DNA of 10,694 nucleotides from assembly GCA_964393545.1 (NCBI GenBank), contig CAYMUB010000025.1, positions 1-10,694 of the forward strand. The letters are read 5' to 3'. Of this stretch, positions 1 through 5,913 are shown in pieces (within the stretch, counting starts at the first letter, position 1; the number at the start of each line of letters is the position of its first letter). Below the pieces are notes generated by a model, which was not told where the DNA came from, did no database searches, and saw only the letters and a list, made by a program, of their open reading frames with translations. This stretch comes from CAYMUB01 sp964393545 (GTDB lineage Bacteria; Patescibacteriota; Microgenomatia; Daviesbacterales; UBA10151). Made by a program: the position numbers and the translations under genes.

Positions 1-455
1 GGGTTGTAAACTCCTTTTATCGCCGAAGATTATGACGTTAGGCGATGAATAAGCACTTGCTAACTACGTGCCAGAAGCCTCGGTAATGCGTAGAGTGCAA
101 ACGTTATCCGGATTTATTGGGCGTAAAGAGTTGCGTAGGCTGATTTGTGTATCTTACTTGAAAGGTCCCGACTTAATCGGGATTTTGGGTAAGACATAGC
201 AAATCTTGATGGTTGGAGAGGGTGCTGGAACCGATGGTGTAGCAGTGAAATGCGTTGATATCATCGGGAACACCAAAGGCGTAGGCAGGCACCTAGACAA
301 CACATGACGCTGAGGCACGAAAGCTGGGGGAGCGAAACAGATTAGAGACCTGTGTAGTCCCAGCCGTAAACTATCTCTGCTAGACAATCGGGCTTGCCTG
401 ATTGTCGCAGCTAACGCGTTAAGCAGAGCGCCTGGGGAGTACGAACGCAAGTTTA

Positions 456-489
<34 letters not shown>

Positions 490-768
490 AGTGGAGCGTG
501 TTGTTCAATTCGATACAAAACGAAAAACCTCACCAGGGTTTGACATGTATCTGCAAATCCCATGAAAGTGGGACTCTTTCGAAGGTGATACACAGATGCT
601 GCATGGCTGTCGTCAGCTCGTGGCGTGAAATCTGAGAAAAGATTTCTTCGCGCCCCTCCGAAGTAATTCGGAGTGCAAAATTCGGCTCATATCGGTGAAA
701 CCATTGACTTTTGGGTTACTTTTGGGTAATCTGAAAGTACAGGTAATACCGAGGGAAGTCGGTTAGTA

Positions 769-1261
769 TGGACGGTAGATGATAGAGGATAGAAGGTAGA
801 GATTTGAAGATGGATGGTAGAAAGTTTAAGATGGAAGTATGCTTAGAAGCTTTAAAGATTTGGAAGTTTACAAAGAAAGTTACAAATTAGCAATTATTGT
901 TAATCAAAACTGTAACAAACTTCCAATGTATGAGAAAAATGATTTAACTTCTCAACTGCGAAGAGCTTCAAAATCAGTTCCATCTAATCTAGCTGAAGGT
1001 TGGGCAAAGAGAAGGTTTGAAAAGGAGTTTAAAAAGCATATTGATAGCGCACTCGGTTCATGTAATGAAATGGAGGTGCATCTAAATATGGCAAGAGATT
1101 TAAACTACTTAAGTAGAACTCTTTGCGATCAACTTATCAGTCAATATATTTTTCTAGGTGGTAAATTAACCAACCTGAGGAATAACTGGAAAACTTATTA
1201 ATCCATTATCCATTTTCAATCATCAACAATCTATTTTCTATTTTCCATCATCTATCGTCTA
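769..1261 (+). repeat. IVS-like nested element closed by a 32-position stem, inside P6 of intron 1
   Basis: The arms 769-800 and 1230-1261 are complementary over 32 positions: 25 Watson-Crick pairs, 6 G.U pairs and one A.C mismatch (784/1246). The 5' arm is almost pyrimidine-free apart from T and is built of GATAGA/GGTAGA-like units. Weaker complementarity continues inward to the gene at 839-1201. Outside the arms, GTTA (762-765) pairs with TAAC (1264-1267) as the base of P6. Intervening sequences in bacterial 23S rRNA are known to have complementary ends and to encode S23-type four-helix proteins. Here the same design sits in the loop of a group I intron. Confidence 0.8.
839..1201 (+). CDS. 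Four-helix-bundle protein, S23/IVS family
   Basis: A 120-residue basic protein with the signature of the S23 ribosomal intervening-sequence family, whose fold is shared with the Avd accessory protein of diversity-generating retroelements. It starts with FKDLEVYKESYKLA (residues 5-18). It continues with the family core around QLRRASKSVPSNLAEGWAKR (residues 39-58), then KEFKKHIDSALGSCNEME (62-79) and a last long helix (about 101-115). The length is normal for the family. The ATG is preceded by GGAAG at very short spacing. No catalytic residues are known for this family and its role is unsolved; RNA or nucleic-acid binding is a common suggestion. Family members are usually found in rRNA insertions, which fits its place here. 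Confidence 0.9.
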   Translation: MLRSFKDLEVYKESYKLAIIVNQNCNKLPMYEKNDLTSQLRRASKSVPSNLAEGWAKRRFEKEFKKHIDSALGSCNEMEVHLNMARDLNYLSRTLCDQLISQYIFLGGKLTNLRNNWKTY

Positions 1262-1700
1262 ATTAACTTGACCCTGTAACGACTCATATATGAGGTACCA
1301 GATAATCTGGAATATAAACTCATATTAAACGCCGAACCCCGCACCGTAAAGTCGGCGGGGATGGTATAGTCTAAAGTTGCTAAAAAGCAAATTTGGAGCT
1401 GTTATCTTAAGTGATGAAACGAGCGCAACCCTCACCGTATGTTAAATAATTCATGCGGAACAGCCCCGATTCGTCGGGGAGGAAGGCGAGGATGACGTCA
1501 AGTCAGCACGGCTCTTACACCCTGGGCTACAAACACACTACAATGGCGAAAAACAACGAGTTGCAAGTACGCAAGTGCAAGCTAATCTCTTAAATTTCGC
1601 CTCAGTTCAGATTGGGGTCTGCAATTCGACCCCATGAAGTCGGAATTGCTAGTAATCGCGGATCAGCGTGCCGCGGTGAATACGTTCTCGGGTCTTGTAC

Positions 1701-2632
1701 AAAAATAAATTGCGCCTTTCGGCCAATTTTTCCAGAAGGTGAGAATCCTTCTAAAAGTAAGTAGAGCTTTTAAAGCGAAATAGCATCCTCCTGCAGTAAT
1801 GTTGGAGAGAGAAGGGCTAAAGTAGCAATCATTAGCTTGAAGTTGAGACGGCCTAATTAGTTGGCGACCTTTCGTACAGATAGGGAAGCTATTTACTAGA
1901 TTATCTAATTAGGTAATTGGGCTCAAGATGATGACAAATGGAAGATATGGCTACAAAGGGAGATCCAGTATTGACTTCCAGTTGTTTTTAATAAACAATT
2001 GAAGTAGGTATTAGTGTGAACTAACACCGAGTAGATATTGGAAGTCTGCAGAGATCATAGTACCCCGCTAAGCGAGGGAAGGATCGAAGCTAATCAAACA
2101 TGAGCGCATACAAATTCTTAAGTCCTTGGTATATTGTTGGTTTTACTGATGGGGAAGGATGTTTTGCTATTCTAGTAACGAAGCATAAAACAAAGAAAGC
2201 AGGTAGAGATGCAAATCTTTGTTTTGAGATTGAGCTTCGGGCAGATGACAAACCAGTTTTGGAGTTAATCCAAAAAAGGCTTGACTGCGGAAGAATAGTA
2301 GAACTCAATTATGAAAGATACGGATGGAAACCGCATGTAAAGTTTGTTGTTAGGAAACAAAGCGACATTCTTTATAAGGTTATTCCGTTTTTTAAAAAAT
2401 TTCCCTTAATAGGTAAGAAAGGAAAAGATTTTGGACTTTTCTGCCAAGCAGCAGAAATTTTCAGAAGGAAAGATCATCTTACTGATGAAGGTATAAATCA
2501 ATTATTGAAAATTAGGGAATTTATGAATGATAGAAGGCCAATGTTTGGATAGTCGTCCGCGAGAGTACGGGAAAGCCGTGTGCTCCGTGGGGAGAGATAG
2601 AGTTTAGAGCGATCTAACAATCTAATCTCATA
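1701..2632 (+). mobile_element. Group II-like intron 2 in 16S rRNA (after E. coli position 1395)
   Basis: A 932-nt insertion between CTTGTAC (ending 1700) and ACACCGCCC (from 2633); a one-base shift is possible. Group II features: GUACAG (1874-1879), in the loop of a hairpin within a perfect 9-bp stem (1852-1860 with 1905-1913), can act as EBS1 against IBS1 UUGUAC (1695-1700), with five Watson-Crick pairs and one G.U. The motif GCAGAGATCATAGTACC (2048-2064) plus GGGAAGGAT (2076-2084) resembles domain IV just before group II ORFs. AAAGCCGTGTGC (2572-2583) resembles the 5' strand of domain V, but its 3' strand is not recognisable. A domain VI-like hairpin spans about 2594-2630. The GUGCG-like start UUGCG lies at 1710, nine bases inside the boundary. 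There is no omega-G and no U at the 5' splice site, so group I is unlikely. Confidence 0.62.
2100..2552 (+). CDS. Single-motif LAGLIDADG homing endonuclease of intron 2
   Basis: A 150-residue protein of the LAGLIDADG_1 type. The single motif is at residues 10-22 (WYIVGFTDGEGCF), with E19 as the expected metal-binding acidic residue. It is followed by the alpha-beta-beta-alpha core, including a DNA-binding strand region near residues 35-85, FKKFPLIGKKGKDF (98-111) and a C-terminal helix. One-motif enzymes of this size, such as I-CreI, act as homodimers that cut near-palindromic sites. The expected target is the intron-free 16S sequence around E. coli 1395. The ORF lies where a group II intron would carry its reverse transcriptase. 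A GGGAAGGA sequence 15-24 bases upstream is a poor Shine-Dalgarno match. The frame is intact and the motif is complete, so the enzyme may be active. Confidence 0.9.
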   Translation: MSAYKFLSPWYIVGFTDGEGCFAILVTKHKTKKAGRDANLCFEIELRADDKPVLELIQKRLDCGRIVELNYERYGWKPHVKFVVRKQSDILYKVIPFFKKFPLIGKKGKDFGLFCQAAEIFRRKDHLTDEGINQLLKIREFMNDRRPMFG

Positions 2633-2721
2633 ACACCGCCCGTCAAGGCAGCAAAGTCAGGGGCACCCGAATCCCGGGTTTACTCGGGAGAAGGTGAAAC
2701 TGGCGATGAAGCTTAAGTCGT

Positions 2722-3449
2722 AAATGCAATCTGCATTTTGTTGCGACCTATCCTAGTAATAGGGTAGTGAAATCCAACTATATCGGTGAACTCCTACTTG
2801 ATTTTCGTGTAACTTTCGGGTTATGCTGGAATAAAGGGAGAATACCGAGGGAAGTCCGCCAATTTGGCGGACCCCGTAGAGACTACACGTTGGCGCCTTA
2901 AAAAATGACAAAAGCTTATTTGCTTGGAGCATTACATGATGGAACAGTAAGAAGACTTACTTACCGCATTGTTCAAAAAGACCAAGAATATATAGAATTT
3001 CTTGTAAAAGAAATTAAAAATCTTGGTCAAAAGGCCTGGATGTATAAAGAAGGGAAGACTCGTAACTTATACGTTGCTGAGTTTTCAAGAAACCTTCTAA
3101 AAGATTTTATTGTTCAATCAGAACAAGACAAAATTGATTACATCAAAGGATATTTCGATGCGGAAGGTGGGGTTTCCAGAGATCCAAAAGTTCGATACTA
3201 TATTTACTTTGCTCAAAAGAATTTAAAAGATTTAAAGCAGGTAAAAGGATGGTTAGAAGAACTAAGGATTAAATGTGGTTCCATTCATAATCCAAGTAAA
3301 AAGGTGGATCCAAACTACTGGCGATTTTTTATAAGTATTCAATCTTATGAAAAATTTGCAAAAATAATAGGTAGTTGGCATCCAATTAAAAGTCATTTTT
3401 TAAGGATGAAGATATAGTCCATGCCCTCAGTAATGAGTGGAGTAACATG
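2722..3449 (+). mobile_element. Group I intron 3 in 16S rRNA (after E. coli U1498)
   Basis: A 728-nt intron with all main elements visible. P1: exon GUCGU (2717-2721) pairs with guide GCGAC (2743-2747), with U.G at the splice site, and the hairpin AAATGCA/TGCATTT (2722-2728/2732-2738) lies inside P1. P3: CCAAC (2774-2778) with GUUGG (2889-2893). P4: UCGGU with ACCGA inside 2780-2790 and 2841-2855. P6: 2855-2860 with 2866-2871. P7: GACUA (2881-2885) with UAGUC (3415-3419). P8: CCTTAAAAA (2896-2904) with TTTTTAAGG (3397-3405). P9: CTCA-GTAA-TGAG (3426-3437). The omega-G is G3449. Splicing restores AAGTCGT-AACAAGG. The LAGLIDADG gene fills L8. Core blocks match intron 1, so the two are related. 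Confidence 0.93.
2905..3417 (+). CDS. Two-motif LAGLIDADG homing endonuclease of intron 3
   Basis: A 170-residue protein with two LAGLIDADG helices, AYLLGALHDGTV (residues 4-15) and DYIKGYFDAEGGV (78-90). D12 and E87 are the likely metal-binding acidic residues. This compact monomeric layout resembles the archaeal rRNA-intron enzyme I-DmoI. The expected target is the intron-free 16S junction near E. coli 1498. The ATG follows directly after the 5' strand of intron helix P8 and has no Shine-Dalgarno sequence. The last codons form the 3' strands of P8 and P7, and the TAG stop is part of P7. Translation and RNA folding therefore compete for the same bases. The frame is intact. LAGLIDADG membership is certain from the motifs; cleavage activity is inferred. 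Confidence 0.93.
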   Translation: MTKAYLLGALHDGTVRRLTYRIVQKDQEYIEFLVKEIKNLGQKAWMYKEGKTRNLYVAEFSRNLLKDFIVQSEQDKIDYIKGYFDAEGGVSRDPKVRYYIYFAQKNLKDLKQVKGWLEELRIKCGSIHNPSKKVDPNYWRFFISIQSYEKFAKIIGSWHPIKSHFLRMKI

Positions 3450-3493
3450 AACAAGGTATCCCTAGCCGAAGCTGGGGATGGATCACCTCCTTT

Positions 3494-3674
3494 CTGGAGA
3501 ATTGGTCAGATTTGATGAGTCTCGCTCTCGCAAGAGAAGAGTAAAGCACTTATTTGATCCACGTTTGGTCTCACGACCGGACAAATGCCTATTGAATGGT
3601 AGGCGAAAATGTTTAATGGAGCATAATTTCTTAAGTCTAAGAAATTGAATTTCATTCCCACCACTCTTTTGGTA
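3494..3674. other. 16S trailer/spacer with hairpins, no 23S gene
   Basis: A 181-base gap between the 16S 3' end and the convergent acyltransferase gene. It holds small hairpins: CTCT-CGCA-AGAG, GGTC-TCAC-GACC, and GCCTA with TAGGC near 3588-3605. It also has a perfect 9-bp AT-rich stem at 3625-3646. I see no tRNA, no 23S 5' end and no ORF. It probably contains 16S 3' processing signals and the meeting point of two convergent transcripts. Confidence 0.6.
3625..3646. terminator. AT-rich perfect inverted repeat between convergent genes (possible bidirectional terminator)
   Basis: AATTTCTTA (3625-3633) and TAAGAAATT (3638-3646) form a perfect 9-bp stem with loop AGTC. The position between the 16S end and the end of the minus-strand gene suits a two-way transcription stop. 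However, neither strand has a clear U run after the stem, so it may instead be a processing structure. Confidence 0.35.
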
Positions 3675-4511
3675 TTAAGTATTTGGAGTCACTTCTTGAA
3701 CTCTTTTTGGATATAGAGATTGATAAGCTGCCTGTCTTTCTTCTAATCTCCATCTTTCTTGAACTCTTTCAGGAAGAAGTTCTATTATTCCATCTGCTAT
3801 TAACATGGTAAGATCTCTTAAATTTAAATCTCCTCTTTGTTGTTTGATTTCTGTATAAGTGTGAACCTGACCCACATTTACTCTATTGGGTGAGACCCCA
3901 ACTAATTGAAAGGGAATATCTGGATGGGTTTTAACTAAAAATGCAGGTCCTGTTCGAAGGCCTTTAAGCCCCCCTGTTTTATCCCTAGTCTCATTAGCAG
4001 CAGATGCTACTACTTGATGCAGGCTCAAAGCTTTATTTATTTCAGCTTCTGCTGCGCGGTCTGCCATACCCCGTCTGATCGGAATAAAACCATTTCCATA
4101 CAGGATTGACCCAATGGTTAATCTTACTAAGGCATTAATCAACGGGTTATCAGAATTTAAAATATCTTTCTTGTTTGTTCTCTCTCTGACCTTAGAAGGT
4201 TCTGGAATACCAAAAAAAGTAGATTTGGCTAATGCTCTTGGTATTCTTCCTAAAGTTTTTTCTCCATCTTCTCCTCGGGTGTGTTTGAAAGAAGTACTAT
4301 TGAGTCTAAAAACGTCTAGATTGTCTAAATGATTAAAGAAGTAAAATCTTGCACCATAGGCTGCTGGTGCATATCCTGTTACCTCAAGACCAGTTTTTTT
4401 GGCATACAAATTACATAGCCCAACCAGTATAGTTACAGCAAATAGATTTGTTGTATGCTCTCTTCTAACACCTAAGACCTTTTCGTAATAGACTTGTTCC
4501 GGTGAAAACAT
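3675..4511 (-). CDS. PlsC-like glycerolipid/acyl-acceptor acyltransferase
   Basis: A 278-residue protein counted from the ATG at 4511. It has the lysophospholipid acyltransferase motif order. Block I is NHLDNLD, an HX4D motif with H61 and D66 as the catalytic pair. Block II is GNGFIPIRRG (139-148). Block III is the reduced ETR (174-176), in place of the usual EGTR. Block IV is IPFQLVGVSP (199-208). In this family the H/D pair moves an acyl group from acyl-ACP or acyl-CoA to an acceptor such as 1-acyl-glycerol-3-phosphate. An in-frame TTG at 4547 would add 12 residues, but it lies only five bases past the tRNA-Cys end, so I prefer ATG 4511. No Shine-Dalgarno sequence is seen. It is probably transcribed from the tRNA-Cys promoter. 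The sequence is divergent and the acceptor is unknown. Confidence 0.62.
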   Translation of the reverse strand: MFSPEQVYYEKVLGVRREHTTNLFAVTILVGLCNLYAKKTGLEVTGYAPAAYGARFYFFNHLDNLDVFRLNSTSFKHTRGEDGEKTLGRIPRALAKSTFFGIPEPSKVRERTNKKDILNSDNPLINALVRLTIGSILYGNGFIPIRRGMADRAAEAEINKALSLHQVVASAANETRDKTGGLKGLRTGPAFLVKTHPDIPFQLVGVSPNRVNVGQVHTYTEIKQQRGDLNLRDLTMLIADGIIELLPERVQERWRLEERQAAYQSLYPKRVQEVTPNT

Positions 4512-4552
4512 GAGAGCAAGCTTAGCAGAATTTGAGCATAGATTCAAATTTG

Positions 4553-4623
4553 AGGCCCGGACCAGATTTGAACTGGTGTGCGAGGTTTTGCAGACCCCTA
4601 GATGGCCACTCTCTCACCGGGCC
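4553..4623 (-). tRNA. tRNA-Cys (anticodon GCA)
   Basis: Read on the minus strand, the acceptor arms are GGCCCGG (4623-4617) and CCGGGCC (4560-4554), a perfect 7-bp stem, with discriminator U, which is usual for tRNA-Cys. The anticodon loop CTGCAAA lies between GGGGT and ACCTC. The T arm is CCAG-TTCAAAT-CTGG. The D stem is short (AGA/TCT). CCA is not encoded. The acyltransferase gene follows in the same direction. Confidence 0.92.
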
Positions 4624-4635
4624 ATGAACTTGTTA

Positions 4636-4663
4636 ATCTTAACATAAATTGAGCTTGAGACAA
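4636..4663 (-). promoter_or_regulatory. Candidate promoter of tRNA-Cys
   Basis: On the minus strand, TTGTCT (4663-4658) and TAAGAT (4641-4636) are separated by 16 bases, about 12 bases before the tRNA 5' end. Each box matches the sigma-70 consensus at four of six positions. It overlaps the -35 region of the opposite promoter. Confidence 0.4.
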
Positions 4664-4685
4664 AAGAAGAACAAAATGGTAAAAT
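4655..4685 (+). promoter_or_regulatory. Candidate promoter of tRNA-Ile
   Basis: TTGAGA (4655-4660) and TAAAAT (4680-4685) are spaced by 19 bases. TG at 4677-4678 makes an extended -10 (TGGTAAAAT). The predicted start is around 4692, just before the tRNA at 4696. Confidence 0.5.
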
Positions 4686-4695
4686 ACTAAAGTTT

Positions 4696-4767
4696 GGGCG
4701 GTTAGCTCAGCGGTAGAGCGCTTATCTGATAAGTAAGAGGTGAATGGTTCGACACCATTACCGCCCA
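4696..4767 (+). tRNA. tRNA-Ile (anticodon GAT)
   Basis: Acceptor GGGCGGT (4696-4702) pairs with ACCGCCC (4760-4766), with discriminator A4767. The D arm contains AGCTCAGCGGTAGAGC. The anticodon loop CTGATAA sits between CTTAT and GTAAG. The T arm reads AATGG-TTCGACA-CCATT. Only CC of CCA follows. The glycosyltransferase gene starts 45 bases downstream. Confidence 0.95.
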
Positions 4768-4774
4768 CCTTCAT

Positions 4775-4803
4775 TTGTCTTCACTTCTTGTTTATCCTAT
4801 ACT
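4775..4803 (+). promoter_or_regulatory. Candidate promoter of the glycosyltransferase operon
   Basis: TTGTCT (4775-4780) and TATACT (4798-4803) have the ideal 17-base spacing, directly after tRNA-Ile. Initiation would fall near 4810-4811, so the GTG start at 4813 would be nearly leaderless. Read-through from the tRNA promoter is the alternative. Confidence 0.45.
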
Positions 4804-4812
4804 GAATCTATT

Positions 4813-5913
4813 GTGACTAAAAAAGTTTTAGGAATTTATTTAATTTGGTTTATTGTAATTAATCTTTTTGCTTTTTATTCTTTAAACAGATTAAATCTAA
4901 ATTCAGATACTGCTTATACTTGGATAAATCCACAAGAATTTAAGCAAAATAAAGCTTTAGATTTAATAAACTTAAGAGTTCACTGGGATAGCTTTTGGTA
5001 TTTAAAAATTGTGAATGAGGGATACCAATATATTCCTGGACAACTATCCAGTATTGCTTTCTTTCCTTTATATCCAAGTCTAATTTGGGTTTTATCTCAA
5101 ATACCTGTTTTCTCACCAGCTTTAGCTGGGTGGTTTATTTCAATCCTATCTTTAGGTGTAGGATTAATCTTTCTATATAAATTGGTTAACGAATTTCACC
5201 CTGAAGTTGATCCGTTGTTAGTAGTAACCTTACTATTAATCTTCCCCACAGCCTTCTTTCTGAACTCTGTTTATACGGAGTCTTTATTTCTTACTCTTTC
5301 GGTAATTTTTTTCTATTACTTGTTAAAGAAACAATTTATACTGGCAGCTGTTTTTCTATCTTTAGCTTCACTTTGTAGGATAAATGGATTATTTTTATTT
5401 GTTCCTTTTGGGTATGAATATTTTAAAACATTTGGTTTGAAAAGATTTATTAATTTTAATTTGTTCTCTTTTGGAATTTCTAGTTTAGGAATATTAAGTT
5501 TTATGTTATATCAATTTTTTCTATTCAATGAACCCCTGGCTTTTTTTAAATCTCAAATGGAGTGGGGGAGAAAGTTTGCAGTAAATAGCGAGTATTTTCA
5601 GTTGTTAACTCCTGCATCGTATAGTAATTTAGCTACAGACTTAGTCTTTTTCGCTGTTTCTATCACGATTGGAATATTAATTTTGAAAAAATTAAGGGTC
5701 AGTTATGGACTTTATGTTTTGACAACTGTCCTTATTGCAGTTTCTACAGGAACTTTAATGAGTGTTAGTAGATTTAGTTTAATATTATTTCCGATATTTA
5801 TTCTTATAGCTTCAGTTAAGAATCAAAGATTTCAATTCGGATGGAATCTTATCTCAATTTTACTTCTTGCCATATATACTACTTTTTTTGTAAATAACTA
5901 CTGGGCAGGATGA
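4813..5913 (+). CDS. PIG-V-like GT-C mannosyltransferase (multi-pass membrane protein)
   Basis: A 366-residue integral membrane protein. Diagnostic blocks of the PIG-V/GT76-like family are present: HWDSFWYLKIVNEGY (57-71, with the acidic D59 after the first membrane segment), AFFPLYP (82-88), FPTAFFLNSVYTESLF (144-159) and CRINGLF (188-194). PIG-V adds mannose from a dolichol-phosphate donor. Bacterial relatives probably use polyprenyl-phosphate sugars at the outer membrane face to build cell-surface glycans. About ten hydrophobic segments are visible. The GTG at 4813 is chosen because the frame upstream runs back into tRNA-Ile and the first membrane segment begins right after GTG. It is the first gene of a five-gene overlapping operon. 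The sugar and acceptor are not known. Confidence 0.78.
   Translation: MTKKVLGIYLIWFIVINLFAFYSLNRLNLNSDTAYTWINPQEFKQNKALDLINLRVHWDSFWYLKIVNEGYQYIPGQLSSIAFFPLYPSLIWVLSQIPVFSPALAGWFISILSLGVGLIFLYKLVNEFHPEVDPLLVVTLLLIFPTAFFLNSVYTESLFLTLSVIFFYYLLKKQFILAAVFLSLASLCRINGLFLFVPFGYEYFKTFGLKRFINFNLFSFGISSLGILSFMLYQFFLFNEPLAFFKSQMEWGRKFAVNSEYFQLLTPASYSNLATDLVFFAVSITIGILILKKLRVSYGLYVLTTVLIAVSTGTLMSVSRFSLILFPIFILIASVKNQRFQFGWNLISILLLAIYTTFFVNNYWAG

Larger units (their letters stand above)
627..1395 (+). mobile_element. Group I intron 1 in 16S rRNA (after E. coli position 1078)
   Basis: A 769-nt intron whose core can be folded by eye. The 5' exon end GGCGU (622-626) pairs with guide GCGCC (650-654), giving the expected U.G pair at the splice site. 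P3 is 686-691 with 1289-1294. P4 is UCGGU near 692-696 with ACCGA near 748-752. P7 is GACU (1281-1284) with AGUC (1368-1371) plus AUA (1286-1288) with UAU (1365-1367) around a bulged C. The P9 hairpin is 1377-1381 with 1386-1390. The intron ends in G1395, the terminal omega-G. Joining 626 to 1396 gives GGCGUGAGCUGUUAUC, the same length as intronless 16S. The P6 loop holds a nested IVS-like element with a four-helix-bundle gene; there is no homing endonuclease. Boundaries are inferred from exon conservation and pairing. Confidence 0.88.

Noticed and set aside
154..450. 98-codon open frame on the minus strand
   Set aside because: It lies wholly inside conserved 16S sequence and has no protein-family features.
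839..1201. Avd of a diversity-generating retroelement
   Set aside because: There is no reverse transcriptase, template repeat or variable repeat in the window; the rRNA location and complementary arms fit the S23/IVS class.
632..1400. Intron 1 boundary after T631 (GTGAAAT), which looks like the E. coli exon continuing
   Set aside because: It leaves no U.G pair in P1 and no terminal G. The 626/1396 boundary gives both and restores the right length; GAAAT is the inner P1 hairpin arm.
2090..2308. Minus-strand frame opposite the first LAGLIDADG gene
   Set aside because: It is antisense to a clear family member and has no motif of its own.
1701..2632. Intron 2 as group I, because it carries LAGLIDADG
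   Set aside because: The exon boundary has no U before the intron and no G at its end, and no P3/P7 core was found. The EBS1 match and domain IV motif point to group II.
4114..4332. Plus-strand frame inside the acyltransferase gene
   Set aside because: It is antisense to motif-bearing coding sequence, with no start signal or domain.
4744..4812. Upstream ATG of the glycosyltransferase at 4744
   Set aside because: It lies inside tRNA-Ile, and the extra 23 residues do not resemble the family.
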